Source of the DNA: Novosphingobium lentum NBRC 107847
GTDB lineage: Bacteria; Pseudomonadota; Alphaproteobacteria; Sphingomonadales; Sphingomonadaceae
Reading direction: 5' to 3'
Length of the DNA stretch: 64,000 nucleotides
NCBI RefSeq assembly: GCF_001590965.1
Contig: NZ_BCTW01000002.1
Location: 1-64,000, forward strand
Part shown: piece after piece, positions 8,208-17,174 of the stretch
Numbering within the stretch: the stretch's first letter is position 1
Layout of the letters: every line of letters begins with the position of its first letter
Made by a program: the position numbers and the translations under genes
The notes under the pieces: model-generated
What the model was told of the DNA's origin: nothing
What the model saw: the letters and a program-made list of their open reading frames with translations, nothing else
The model's database searches: none

Positions 8208-8414
8208 ATGAGCACCGATCCCAAGACCGCCGAAAAGGGCGAAGGCAACTACAAGGCCACGCGCGATTACAACGAGCGGACCGAGCATTTCCTCGATGAA
8301 AACGGCAACAAGGTCGAAAGTCTTGCCAAAGACGCCGCCAAGGCGCTCGACGGCAAGGAAGGCGACGAACTGCGCAAGGCCGAAAGCGAAGGCAAGTCGC
8401 ACGCCAAGTCCTGA
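8208..8414 (+). CDS. Small hydrophilic stress protein of unknown function
   Basis: 68 aa, highly charged (Lys, Glu, Asp) with no membrane segment and no cysteine. The sequence suggests a disordered or single-helix protein (NYKATRDYNERTEHFLDENG, then an Ala/Lys/Glu-rich half). GGAG lies nine bases before the ATG. A perfect EcfG promoter precedes it, so it is very probably induced in the general stress response. I do not recognise a named family. Its character recalls small hydrophilic stress proteins, but that is only a resemblance. Confidence 0.8.
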   Translation: MSTDPKTAEKGEGNYKATRDYNERTEHFLDENGNKVESLAKDAAKALDGKEGDELRKAESEGKSHAKS

Positions 8415-8487
8415 ACGCGCCCACAGACCCGCCATCCGGCAATGCGCTGGCGTGGCCTCGCGCTGCCGCAAACCGACCTTGCACGAC

Positions 8488-8510
8488 GGCAGGGGGCTTG
8501 ATCCCCTGCC
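8488..8510. terminator. GC-rich hairpin, possible terminator
   Basis: Perfect 8-bp stem GGCAGGGG / CCCCTGCC with a 7-base loop between the small stress gene and the permease gene. There is no T-tract, so a terminator role is uncertain. Confidence 0.35.
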
Positions 8511-8555
8511 GGCTCGCCGCCACAACGGCCAACCCTGGCAGCTGCGAGCATAGCG

Positions 8556-9758
8556 ATGGACCAAGTCAGCACGGAACCGGCCAGCCGGCATGATGATCCG
8601 GCCAGCCGGGATGCGGGCGACGGTACCGCTTCGATTGCCGTTCCGCCCGAACCGGGCACCGATCCGCAGTCCCGGCTGATCTCCGCGCTGGTCCTGATGC
8701 TGGGCTTCGCGCTGTTTCTGGCGATGCCGTTCGTGCTGTCGGTGGGATCGGTCGTATTCCTGCCCCCGGTGACGGCGGTGATCTTCACGATCGTGCTTTC
8801 GCCACTGGCCGATCGGTTCATCCGGATCGGATTGCCGAATGTCCTTGCATCGTTCGTGGCGGTGATGGTCATGATCGGGGTGGTGGTGATCGCGCTCTCG
8901 CTGATCCTGCAACCGGCCTACGACATGGTCGATCAGTTCCCCTCGCTGGTCCAGCAAGTGGGCAACCGCTTTGTCGAACTGCGCACCAGCTTTACCTGGA
9001 TCAACGACATCAACCGCCAGATCGCGCGGTTTTCCGGCCACACCGCGCACGAAGTCGTGCTGGCGTCGCCATCGGTGATCGAACAGGTCGCGTTCGCGAC
9101 CCCCACGGTGGTGCTCGAAGCGCTGCTGACGCTGCTGATGACGTTCTTCATGATCGAATCGCGCATCCGCATGAAACGGCGTTTGCTGCTCGACCGGCAC
9201 AGCTTCGGCGCCAGCCTGCGCGTGGCCCGCGTGATGCGCGACGTGCAGGATCGCGTCGCCTCGTACATCCTGACCGTGGCGCAGATCAATCTGGTGGTCG
9301 GCGTGATCGTGGCGCTGGGTGCGTGGGCGTTCGGGCTCACCGCTCCGATCATGTGGGGCGGACTGGCGTTCGCGCTCAACTTCCTGCCCTATCTTGGGCC
9401 ACTGACCATGCTGGGCTTGCTCGGCATGATCGGGCTGGGCACGGCGCAATCGGTGTTGGTCGGACTGCTGCCGATGCTGGCCTTTCTGGGGCTGCATGCC
9501 ATCGAATCGAACGCGGTCACGCCGTCGATCCTGGGCGCGCGGTTCACCGTGAACCCGGTCGCGATCCTGCTGGCGATCAGTTATTTCTCGTGGATCTGGG
9601 GCGTAGTTGGGGCGCTGCTGTCGGTGCCGATCCTGATCACCCTGACCGCCCTGTTCGAGCATCTCGCCCGCCCCAACATCATCGGCTTCCTGTTCGGCGA
9701 AGCGCTGTTCGAACCGCCGGCACAGTCGTTCGAAAACGAGTTCCAGTCGGGCTTTTAG
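8556..9758 (+). CDS. AI-2E family transporter (PerM/YdiK-type permease)
   Basis: 400 aa integral membrane protein with about eight hydrophobic segments: pairs near residues 45-90, one near 105-125, and four or five between 210 and 380. The C-terminal half holds the family-typical GLAFALNFLPYLGP and VNPVAILLAISYFSWIWG. Members export small molecules or ions; the substrate cannot be told from sequence. The soluble N-terminal 40 residues are Asp/Pro-rich. It follows the stress block in the same direction, but an EcfG promoter of its own was not found. Confidence 0.85.
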   Translation: MDQVSTEPASRHDDPASRDAGDGTASIAVPPEPGTDPQSRLISALVLMLGFALFLAMPFVLSVGSVVFLPPVTAVIFTIVLSPLADRFIRIGLPNVLASFVAVMVMIGVVVIALSLILQPAYDMVDQFPSLVQQVGNRFVELRTSFTWINDINRQIARFSGHTAHEVVLASPSVIEQVAFATPTVVLEALLTLLMTFFMIESRIRMKRRLLLDRHSFGASLRVARVMRDVQDRVASYILTVAQINLVVGVIVALGAWAFGLTAPIMWGGLAFALNFLPYLGPLTMLGLLGMIGLGTAQSVLVGLLPMLAFLGLHAIESNAVTPSILGARFTVNPVAILLAISYFSWIWGVVGALLSVPILITLTALFEHLARPNIIGFLFGEALFEPPAQSFENEFQSGF

Positions 9759-9823
9759 CGTTCTGACACGTGCGGCACCGGCCCACGTCGGACCGATGCC
9801 GCATCGCTCAAATAGGCAATCGT

Positions 9824-10438
9824 TCAGGCAGGATACGTCCAGGCGGAACCGCGCGCCATGTTTTCGGCCGCAAAGTCCCACGCCAGATGCTGCGCGATGA
9901 CCGCCTTCAGATAATCGGGTCGCAAGTTCTTGTGGTCGAGATAATAGGCGTGCTCCCACAAGTCGATCACCAGCAGCGGGTTGGCGTCACCCGTGGCGAA
10001 CGTGGCCGCATCGTGCGTCTGTTCGACCGCCAGCTTGGCACCGTGCGCCACCAGCCACACCCAGCCCGAGGCGAAGTGATCCGCGCCTTGCGTCGCGATT
10101 TCGGTGTGCAGCGCCTCGAGCGAGCCGAACGAGGCGTCGATCGCGGTGGCGAGATCGCCCGACGGAGCCTGCACCTTGGGCGACAGGCTCATCCAGTAGA
10201 ACCCGTGGTTCCATGCTTGCGCAGCGTTGTTGAACAGCTTCCTGTCGTCCTTGGCCTTGGCTGCGGCGATGATCTGTTCGAGGCTGGCATCGGCGAGGTC
10301 GCCGCCTGCGATCGCGGCGGTGGTCTTGTCGACATAAGCCTTGTGATGCTTGCCGTGATGGGTGCGCAGCGTCTCGGTGGAGATGGCCGGGGCCAGCGCG
10401 TCTTCGGCATAGGGCAATGGAAGAAGTTTGATCGGCAT
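9824..10438 (-). CDS. sodB: Iron-type superoxide dismutase
   Basis: 204 aa, the usual FeSOD length. Metal ligands lie in THHGKHHKAYV, FNNAAQAWNHGFYW and DLWEHAYYLDH. The FNNAAQAWNH context, with Gln just before the ligand stretch, points to the iron rather than the manganese form. No signal peptide, so it is cytoplasmic and converts superoxide to peroxide and oxygen. It sits between the permease and a HWE kinase, at the edge of the stress block. A GGAAC lies upstream on its strand but lacks a properly spaced GTT. Confidence 0.93.
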   Translation of the reverse strand: MPIKLLPLPYAEDALAPAISTETLRTHHGKHHKAYVDKTTAAIAGGDLADASLEQIIAAAKAKDDRKLFNNAAQAWNHGFYWMSLSPKVQAPSGDLATAIDASFGSLEALHTEIATQGADHFASGWVWLVAHGAKLAVEQTHDAATFATGDANPLLVIDLWEHAYYLDHKNLRPDYLKAVIAQHLAWDFAAENMARGSAWTYPA

Positions 10439-10535
10439 GGGTTTTCCAACTAGATGAGGGGTTCCTCGAGCAAACGGTCAGACAGGGCGTTGGTTGCAAG
10501 GCGTGGCCGCATTGGTCGCACCACGAGCACAGGTG

Positions 10536-11558
10536 ATGCGGATGGCATTGGAGATGGCGATCGCCGTCGATATCGAAAGCAGCGAATTCGTCCGCACCAT
10601 CGGGCCGCTTTCGGGTACGCTGATGGCATCGATGCTCGACCAGTCGAGCGACTGCGTGAAAATCCTCGACGCGGACGGTCGGCTGACCTTCATGAACCGC
10701 CAGGGCCGCTGCAGCCTGGAGATCGACGATTTCTGCGCGGTCGCCGGCCAGCGCTGGGACACGATCTGGCCCGAAGAAGCTCGTCCGCAGGTCAACGCCG
10801 CGATCGTGGACGCCCAGGCGGGCAAACAAAGCCGGTTCGAGGCATTCTGCCCCAGCGCCAAGGGCAGCGCCCGCTGGTGGGACGTGTCGGTCTCGCCGGT
10901 GTCGGGGCCCGACGGCACATTGTCTGCGATCATCTCGATCTCGCGCGATGTCACCGACCGGCACGTGGCCGATGAGGCCATGGCCACAATGGCGCAGGAA
11001 ATGCGCCATCGCCTGCGCAACGCCTACGCCATTGCCGGCGCGATCACGCTGGCCAGCGGGCGCGAGGAGCCCGAACACGCCGACTTCGCCCGGTCGCTGG
11101 CGCAACGGTTTGCCACGCTGGCGATCGCGCAGTCCAAGCTGATCGACGGCGGCGGCGCGGAATCGCTGGGCGAACTGATCGAGGCGCTGGTCCAGCCGTT
11201 CGACCATGGTCGCGGCCTGTTCACGATCGCCCCGATCGCACCGCTGACGCTGACCGAGCAGGACGCGCGGCTGGTGGCACTGGTCGTGGCCGAACTGTGC
11301 ACCAACAGCCTCAAGCACGGCGCGCTGGGCCAGGACCGCGCGATCGCGATTGCCGTGACGTGCGAACCCACCGCCACACCCGACCACACCCGCATCGCGA
11401 TCGACTGGCGCGAGGCGCTGCAGGGCGAAACGCAGGAAAGCGTCCAAGGCAGCGGCCAGGGCCTGATGAAGCGGATGGCCATGGCGCACGGCGGCAGCTT
11501 CCAGCTGACGTTCGGCCCCGATGTGCTGCACGCGCGGCTGGAACTGGCCGAGCACTGA
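10536..11558 (+). CDS. PAS-HWE/HisKA_2 cytoplasmic sensor kinase
   Basis: 340 aa, no membrane segment. A PAS domain spans about 20-140 (SSDCVKILDADGRLTFMNRQ to ISRDVTDR). The kinase core has the phospho-acceptor His158 in MAQEMRHRLRNAYAIAG and the N-box AELCTNSLKHGAL. I chose the ATG at 10536; the frame is open to 10494. Soluble PAS-HWE kinases often act in the PhyR network together with single-domain receivers, both of which lie within 8 kb. Which signal the PAS domain reads is unknown. Confidence 0.82.
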   Translation: MRMALEMAIAVDIESSEFVRTIGPLSGTLMASMLDQSSDCVKILDADGRLTFMNRQGRCSLEIDDFCAVAGQRWDTIWPEEARPQVNAAIVDAQAGKQSRFEAFCPSAKGSARWWDVSVSPVSGPDGTLSAIISISRDVTDRHVADEAMATMAQEMRHRLRNAYAIAGAITLASGREEPEHADFARSLAQRFATLAIAQSKLIDGGGAESLGELIEALVQPFDHGRGLFTIAPIAPLTLTEQDARLVALVVAELCTNSLKHGALGQDRAIAIAVTCEPTATPDHTRIAIDWREALQGETQESVQGSGQGLMKRMAMAHGGSFQLTFGPDVLHARLELAEH

Positions 11559-11578
11559 CCCGCATCGGGCGCAAGGCC

Positions 11579-12886
11579 TCAATCGGGAGCTGAAATCCCC
11601 CGATCGACCGCCGCCGTAACCGCCACGTCCATCGTCACGTTGCCCAGCGTGCGCATCAGGTCGGGCAGGATTTCGACCGCCACCAGCAACGCCAGCGGCC
11701 CGACCGGAACGCCCATCGCCAGCGCGATCGGGCCGATCGACGAGACGAAGCTGATCGCGCCCGGCAGGCTGACCGCGCCCAGCGTGGTCAGCGTCGCCAC
11801 GGCGAACCCTGCAAACAGCGTGCCGGGCGTCAGCGGCACGCCGAACCATTTGGCGACGTAGATCGCCACCGCCAGATTCATCGCCGGGCCGGTGGCGCGG
11901 AACAGCGCGACCGCCAGCGGCAGCACGAAGTCGGCGGTCGTTTCGCGCAAGCCCAGCTTGCGGCAGGTCGCCAGCATCGCCGGAAGTGTCGCCAGCGAGG
12001 ACTGCGTCGACAGCGCCAGTGCCTGCGCCGGCAACATCGCGCGGGCGAATTCGGGCAGCGAGCGCCGCCCGCCCAGCACCGCCACGACATACGCCGCGAC
12101 CAGCACCACGGTGCCGACCAGCGTCACCACCAGCACATAATGCGCCAGTGCGCCGATGGCCGCCGCGCCGCTTTTGGCCGCAACCGACAGGCTGAGCGCG
12201 AACACGCCGACCGGGGCCGCTGCCAGCACCCAGCCGATCACCACCAGCATCGCGCCTGCCATCGCTTCGAAAAACAGCGAAAGTGCTACACGCTGGGCAG
12301 TGACCAATCGCGTGGTTGCCAGCGCAAACACCGATACGAACAGGATCAGCGGCAACATCGCATCGCCCGCCGCCGCCGCGATCACGTTGCTGGGCACGAT
12401 CGAGCGGAGGAATTCGGACAGCCCCGGCACCGTGGTGGCCGCGCCTTGCGCCAGCCCGCCGCGCAGCGCCTCTGCCGCCGTGCCCGGGATCGGCACCAGC
12501 GCAATCAGCATCGGGGTGCCGATCAGCGCCATCGCGGCGCCGCCCGCCAGCAGCGCAAAGAACCAGCCCAGGCAGCGCCGCGCCAGTGCTCCGGCCCGCG
12601 CCGCCGCCACGGTCTGGACAATCCCGGTGAACAGCAGTGCGGCGACCAGCGGCACGATCGTGGCCTGCAGCGCCTGCAGCCACAGCGCGCCGACCGGCCC
12701 CGCCACGGCCAGCACCGGCGCCAGCGTGGCGGGCGCAGCGAACGCCAGTGCCAGCCCGATACTTAGCCCCGCCACAAGCGCCCCCAGCGTCCAGCCCGCC
12801 GGCACTTGCGCGATCGCCGGCAGCGGAGATGCGGCAGGTGCAGCCGGATCGGACGAAAATGGCGGATCGTTAATCGGTTGGTTCAT
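11579..12886 (-). CDS. Dicarboxylate/amino acid:cation symporter (DAACS family)
   Basis: 435 aa with about eight to ten hydrophobic segments. The family's Ser-rich turn is recognisable in ALSTQSSLATLPAML (the usual SSSxATLP hairpin) and the substrate-binding helix in RATGPAMNLAVAIYVAK. Such carriers import glutamate or C4-dicarboxylates with Na+ or H+. The N-terminal 30 residues are Pro/Ala-rich and cytoplasmic. It is divergent from glmM and convergent with the PAS kinase. The substrate is not resolved. Confidence 0.85.
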   Translation of the reverse strand: MNQPINDPPFSSDPAAPAASPLPAIAQVPAGWTLGALVAGLSIGLALAFAAPATLAPVLAVAGPVGALWLQALQATIVPLVAALLFTGIVQTVAAARAGALARRCLGWFFALLAGGAAMALIGTPMLIALVPIPGTAAEALRGGLAQGAATTVPGLSEFLRSIVPSNVIAAAAGDAMLPLILFVSVFALATTRLVTAQRVALSLFFEAMAGAMLVVIGWVLAAAPVGVFALSLSVAAKSGAAAIGALAHYVLVVTLVGTVVLVAAYVVAVLGGRRSLPEFARAMLPAQALALSTQSSLATLPAMLATCRKLGLRETTADFVLPLAVALFRATGPAMNLAVAIYVAKWFGVPLTPGTLFAGFAVATLTTLGAVSLPGAISFVSSIGPIALAMGVPVGPLALLVAVEILPDLMRTLGNVTMDVAVTAAVDRGISAPD

Positions 12887-12988
12887 CTGGCGGTGACTTT
12901 AATGGTGTAGGGCGCCATGGCAATGTAGGACCGGCATCAACGTCGGAACACTGCATCGGGTTTCGCAACAGGGACGAGAGCTTTCAGC

Positions 12989-14326
12989 ATGGCGCGCAAA
13001 TTCTTCGGCACCGATGGCATCCGCGGCCGCACCAACGCCGGCGTGATGACCGCCGCCACCGCGATGAAAGTCGGGCAGGCTGCGGGCACCTATTTCCTGC
13101 GCGGCAACCACCGCCACCGCGTGGTGATCGGCAAGGACACCCGGCTTTCGGGCTACATGATGGAAAGCGCGATGGTGGCCGGGTTCACCAGCGTGGGGAT
13201 GGACGTGGTGCTGCTGGGGCCGATGCCCACGCCCGCCGTTGCGATGCTCACCCGCTCGATGCGCGCGGACCTTGGCGTGATGATCTCGGCCAGCCACAAC
13301 CCGTTCGAGGACAACGGCATCAAGCTGTTCGGCCCGGACGGGTACAAGCTGTCCGACAAGGACGAACTGGCGATCGAGGCGCTGCTGGGCGAAGAGCTGG
13401 ATCTGGTCGATGCCAGCGAGATCGGCCGCGCGCGGCGGATCGACGATGCGCGCGGGCGCTACATCCACGCGGTCAAGGCCTCGCTGCCCGACGACATCCG
13501 GCTCGACGGGCTGCGGCTGGTGGTCGACTGCGCCAACGGCGCCGCCTATCACGTCACCCCGTCGGCGCTGTGGGAACTGGGCGCCGAAGTGATCACGCTG
13601 GGGGTCGAGCCCAATGGCAAGAACATCAACCTCAACGTCGGATCGACGCACCTGAACGCGATCAAGGCCAAAGTGCTGGAAACGCGCGCCGACATCGGCA
13701 TCGCGCTGGATGGCGACGCCGACCGGCTGATCGTGGTCGATGAAAAGGGCCAGACGGTCGATGGCGACCAGATCATGGCGCTCATCGGCAGCCAGCTGGC
13801 CGCGCGCGGTGAACTCCGCGGCGGCGGCGTGGTGGCCACGGTGATGTCGAACCTGGGGCTGGAACGCTTCCTCAACGGCCAGGGCCTGGACCTTGTGCGC
13901 AGCGCGGTGGGCGATCGCTACGTGCTCGAGAAAATGCGCAGCGGCGGCTACAATGTCGGCGGCGAACAGTCGGGCCACATGATCCTGACCGACCACGCCA
14001 CCACTGGCGACGGCACGATTGCCGCGCTGCAGGTGCTGGCCGCGCTGGTCACCGCGAAAAAGCCGGCGAGCGAGTTGCTCCACTTGTTCGATGCGGTGCC
14101 GCAACTGCTCAAGAACGTTCGCTTCTCGGGCGGAAAGCCGCTGGAGGCCGACAGCGTCAAGAAAGTCATCGCCGATGCCGAAGGTGCGCTTGCCGGGCGG
14201 GGCCGCCTGGTGATCCGTCCTTCGGGCACCGAACCCGTCATCCGCGTGATGGCCGAAGGCGACGATGCCGCCGAAGTGCAGCAGGTGGTCGACACGATCT
14301 GCGACGCCGTGCGCAAAGCCGCGTAA
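12989..14326 (+). CDS. glmM: Phosphoglucosamine mutase
   Basis: 445 aa, standard GlmM length. It interconverts glucosamine-6-phosphate and glucosamine-1-phosphate for UDP-GlcNAc and hence peptidoglycan and LPS. The phosphoserine loop is [14 protein letters not shown], the metal loop [13 protein letters not shown], and the phosphate-binding end [14 protein letters not shown]. The N-terminus [13 protein letters not shown] is canonical. The DUF1272 and thiD genes follow with 1-base spacing and a 4-base overlap, so the three are probably one transcript. Confidence 0.96.
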   Translation: MARKFFGTDGIRGRTNAGVMTAATAMKVGQAAGTYFLRGNHRHRVVIGKDTRLSGYMMESAMVAGFTSVGMDVVLLGPMPTPAVAMLTRSMRADLGVMISASHNPFEDNGIKLFGPDGYKLSDKDELAIEALLGEELDLVDASEIGRARRIDDARGRYIHAVKASLPDDIRLDGLRLVVDCANGAAYHVTPSALWELGAEVITLGVEPNGKNINLNVGSTHLNAIKAKVLETRADIGIALDGDADRLIVVDEKGQTVDGDQIMALIGSQLAARGELRGGGVVATVMSNLGLERFLNGQGLDLVRSAVGDRYVLEKMRSGGYNVGGEQSGHMILTDHATTGDGTIAALQVLAALVTAKKPASELLHLFDAVPQLLKNVRFSGGKPLEADSVKKVIADAEGALAGRGRLVIRPSGTEPVIRVMAEGDDAAEVQQVVDTICDAVRKAA

Positions 14327-14327
14327 G

Positions 14328-14570
14328 ATGCTCGAGATGCGCCCCGACTGCGAGCGCTGCGGCACCGATCTTCCGGCCGAAGTCGCGGGTGCGTTCATCT
14401 GCTCGTTCGAATGCACGTTCTGCGCAAGTTGCGCCGATGCGCTGGACGAACGCTGCCCCAACTGCGGCGGTGAGCTGCTCGACCGGCCGACGCGCGCCAA
14501 ACCGCTTCACGCGAAGTTTCCGCCGTCCACTGTTCGGCACCACAAAGCCGGGCTCAACACGGACGGATGA
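14328..14570 (+). CDS. DUF1272 zinc-ribbon protein
   Basis: 80 aa. Paired cysteines CERC, CSFEC, CASC and CPNC and the opening MLEMRPDCERCG match DUF1272, a small family of unknown function that probably binds two zinc ions. I chose the ATG at 14328, one base after the glmM stop. It overlaps thiD by 4 bases (ATGA). Confidence 0.88.
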   Translation: MLEMRPDCERCGTDLPAEVAGAFICSFECTFCASCADALDERCPNCGGELLDRPTRAKPLHAKFPPSTVRHHKAGLNTDG

Positions 14571-15325
14571 CCTTCCCGCCGCGCATCCTCTCGATCGCCG
14601 GGTCCGACAGTTCGGGCGGCGCGGGCATCCAGGCCGACATCAAGACCGTCACCATGCTGGGCGGCTATGCGATGACCGCGATCACCGCGCTGACCGCGCA
14701 GGACAGCACCGGCGTCCACGCCATCGAACCGGTGTCCCCGGCGATGGTCGTGGCGCAGATCGATGCCTGCGTCGGCGACATCGGGGTCGATGCGATCAAG
14801 ATCGGCATGCTGGGGTCGGCCGCGATCGCCATGGCGGTGATCGAGCGGCTGGACCGGCTGGCGGTGCCGGTGGTGTTCGATCCGGTGATGATTGCCACCA
14901 GCGGCGCGGCGCTGGCGGACGCCGACACTGTGACAGCGTTCGAACGCCTGATGCAGCTCGCCACGCTGACCACGCCCAACGTCGCCGAACTCGCCGCGCT
15001 GGGCGGGGCCGAGGCGATGGAGGCGCGCGGCATCGCATTCCTGGCCAAAGGCGGCGATGCGCCGGGCGACCGGATCGAGGACCGGCTTTACGTTCCGCAC
15101 GAAGGCTGGCGCACGTTTGCCGCACAGCGCATAGACACGCGCCACACCCACGGCACCGGCTGCACGCTGTCGAGCGCGATTGCCTTCGGGCTGGCGCGCG
15201 GCTTCGCGTTGCCCGAAGCGGTCGACCGCGGGCGTGCGTTCGTGCGGTCGGCGTTGCGGGCCGCACCCGGCTTTGGCGCCGGACACGGCCCGATGGGCCA
15301 CGCGCAAGCGCGCGGAACGGCGTGA
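14567..15325 (+). CDS. thiD: Hydroxymethylpyrimidine/phosphomethylpyrimidine kinase
   Basis: 252 aa ribokinase-fold kinase that phosphorylates HMP and HMP-P in thiamine synthesis. The start region SIAGSDSSGGAGIQADIKT and VVFDPVMIATSG are family hallmarks. The C-terminal anion-hole motif is HGTGCTLSSAIA. It is translationally coupled to the DUF1272 gene. Another thiamine-related gene, ThiE-like, lies far away at 62.5 kb. Confidence 0.94.
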   Translation: MTFPPRILSIAGSDSSGGAGIQADIKTVTMLGGYAMTAITALTAQDSTGVHAIEPVSPAMVVAQIDACVGDIGVDAIKIGMLGSAAIAMAVIERLDRLAVPVVFDPVMIATSGAALADADTVTAFERLMQLATLTTPNVAELAALGGAEAMEARGIAFLAKGGDAPGDRIEDRLYVPHEGWRTFAAQRIDTRHTHGTGCTLSSAIAFGLARGFALPEAVDRGRAFVRSALRAAPGFGAGHGPMGHAQARGTA

Positions 15326-15358
15326 GGTTGCGATCCCCCGCACGCTTCAACGCATTTC

Positions 15359-15631
15359 CTAATCCAGCGTCGTCTGCACCGCACCAGCCAGTGCCGGCGG
15401 CACTTGTTCGGTGAGCACGTCCACCGTCTCGCTCTTGCCGCCGACCGAGCGGGTCAGGCGATAAAACAGGTTGGCGTTGACCGGCTTTTTCGCCGCGAAC
15501 AGGCGATCGACTGCGGCCCGATCGCCTTCCGAAAGTGACGACCACGCCACCTGGCCACGCATGTGAACGTGTCCGCCGGGGCTGCCTGCCCCGACGAACC
15601 CGCCCATCTGCTCGATTGTAACGTCGGACAT
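15359..15631 (-). CDS. Emfourin-like inhibitor of the adjacent M4 protease
   Basis: 90 aa. The pattern VTIEQMGGFVG, then ANLFYRLTRSVGGKSETV and a C-terminal Glu-Gln-Val-Pro stretch resembles emfourin, the small protealysin inhibitor encoded beside protealysin-like proteases. It lies 52 bases downstream of such a protease, the known arrangement. I chose the ATG at 15631 because AAGGTG precedes it. The frame is open further to MMLRSIPPSIALGLLSAC, which resembles a lipoprotein signal but overlaps the protease gene, so I consider that start less likely. Function is inferred from likeness and position. Confidence 0.7.
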   Translation of the reverse strand: MSDVTIEQMGGFVGAGSPGGHVHMRGQVAWSSLSEGDRAAVDRLFAAKKPVNANLFYRLTRSVGGKSETVDVLTEQVPPALAGAVQTTLD

Positions 15632-15683
15632 CGCGGCACCTTCTTGAACAGGCCGTTGCAGGGGCGCCGCTTCGTGTCCGCCG

Positions 15684-16730
15684 CTACAGGCCGACAGAAG
15701 TCCAAGCGCTATCGACGGCGGTATGGATCGAAGCATCATTGGGATACATGCTCGTGGCAAGCGACCGCGTCCTTGCGGCGAATTGCGACATGGTCATGTT
15801 GGGACTGGGGCCGAAGCCGGTCAAGGCCTTGTACCAGACGTGCCCGGCCTTTTCCCAGCTGTGCCCGCCGATCTTCTTGGCTGCCCGGGTGAACGCCAGG
15901 TTGGGCACGCCGCTGGAATAGTGCGGATCGAGGTTGCCGATGCCGGGGTAATAGTGATCGGGCTGCGGCGCCAGCGCGTGCGTATCCTTGGGATTGGCCA
16001 TGTTGCGCAGGCATGTGTACCCTTTCTGCTTGGACATCGGCCCCATGATGTCGGCCCCGATCAGCCAGTCGGCGGTCAGCACGGTCTGGCTCTTTTCCCA
16101 CTGGCGGAACATCGAGCCGAACACGTCGGACATGCTTTCATTCAATCCGCCGGCCTCACCGCTGTAGTTGAGCGCCAGGCTGTGCTGGGTGACGCCGTGG
16201 GTCAGTTCGTGGCCGATCACATCATCGCCCAGCGTGAAATCGACGAACACCTGCCCGTCGCCATCGCCATACGTCATCTGCGTGCCGTTCCAGAACGCGT
16301 TGTTGTACTTCACGCCGTAGTGGACCGACGAGATCAGCGTCATGTGATGCCCGTCGATCGAGTCGCGCTTGAAAACGTTCCAGTAGAACTTCGCGACCGA
16401 TTCTTCCTCGACGTAGGCGCGCTTGATCGTGGCGTCGGCCGATGTGCCGGGGTTTGCCACCGGCGTGCCGGGCAATGTCGTGCCGGTATGGCAATCGAAC
16501 ACCTGGCCGGCGGGAAGGCGGTGCGGGCGGGGGATTGGGATCGGCGGAATCGGAAACGGCAGGCTGATCGTGGACAGCGTCAGCGCCGCGTTCTGGTCGC
16601 GCACCGCGCGCGTCTTCTGGCTGATCTCCACCGAGTGATGGAAGCTCTGGCGAAGTTCGGCGGACAGATCGGGATCCGCAGCGAAGCGCTTGAGCACATC
16701 GTCCGGGATGATGAAGCAAGTGCAGGTCAT
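15684..16730 (-). CDS. Protealysin-like M4 metallopeptidase
   Basis: 348 aa. The zinc site is H174-E175-x2-H178 (HELTHGVTQ), with the third ligand in GGLNESMSDVFG. The catalytic His region near the C-terminus is weakly conserved. There is no signal peptide; instead the short propeptide begins with CFIIP at residues 5-9, the conserved motif of protealysin-type precursors. The proline-rich linker (PFPIPPIPIPRPH) ends the propeptide. Such enzymes are made as cytoplasmic precursors. The emfourin-like gene downstream probably encodes its inhibitor. Confidence 0.9.
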   Translation of the reverse strand: MTCTCFIIPDDVLKRFAADPDLSAELRQSFHHSVEISQKTRAVRDQNAALTLSTISLPFPIPPIPIPRPHRLPAGQVFDCHTGTTLPGTPVANPGTSADATIKRAYVEEESVAKFYWNVFKRDSIDGHHMTLISSVHYGVKYNNAFWNGTQMTYGDGDGQVFVDFTLGDDVIGHELTHGVTQHSLALNYSGEAGGLNESMSDVFGSMFRQWEKSQTVLTADWLIGADIMGPMSKQKGYTCLRNMANPKDTHALAPQPDHYYPGIGNLDPHYSSGVPNLAFTRAAKKIGGHSWEKAGHVWYKALTGFGPSPNMTMSQFAARTRSLATSMYPNDASIHTAVDSAWTSVGL

Positions 16731-16771
16731 GGAAGGTCCCCTCCGGGAGCATCAATTTGACATGGATCAAG

Positions 16772-16797
16772 AACAGACCTTGAAAGGTTCATGTTCC
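16772..16797 (-). promoter_or_regulatory. Weak EcfG-like promoter candidate for the M4 protease
   Basis: Minus-strand GGAAC (16797-16793), 17-base spacer, then TGTT. The preferred C before GTT is missing. The position, about 40 bases before the start codon, is right. Confidence 0.35.
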
Positions 16798-17174
16798 GGT
16801 TGCGAATGCGACCCACTTTCCGGATCAGACTGTCAAGTCAAAACCGGTATCTTTTGGTTAACGCGGCCTTAATGGTATTGTCTATTGCTTGATGATTACA
16901 CCGATTCTTTGGGAGTCAATTGTACGTATTCGACACGCCAATTGTGCGCCGCATCACGGCGGGCAGAATTTCCCAACGATTGCAATATGTCTTCAGACGA
17001 TGCGGGTGCACACGACCGATCGCGGGCACGACCAGCCGTGCCGCACGCGCGATAAAAATTCACCAAATCCACCTCCCCAAAGAGACGTGGCGCATTCGGT
17101 CCGGTTTGAAAGCTATCTGGTGGCGGCGGCGCGAGCGTGCGAGTCGCGGTCGCGCTGCCCGGCTGCTGCCTCCG
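16798..17174. other. AT-richer intergenic region without a recognised gene
   Basis: This stretch lies between two minus-strand genes. It is AT-richer around 16840-17060, with CCAATTG-like and AATTGT words repeated near 16917 and 16940. Open frames crossing it are short or antisense to the LOG-family gene. I see no hairpin followed by a T-run and no RNA gene. Confidence 0.45.

Noticed and set aside
10461..10465. GGAAC box upstream of sodB on the minus strand
   Set aside because: No GTT at 16-17 bases, so not an EcfG promoter.
9987..12683. 898-codon antisense open frame
   Set aside because: It covers sodB, the PAS kinase and the symporter in wrong frames and is Arg/Gly-rich, a GC-codon artefact.
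15632..15739. Lipoprotein signal in front of the emfourin-like protein
   Set aside because: It would lie inside the protease gene, and the internal ATG at 15631 has a better ribosome site; kept only as an alternative.
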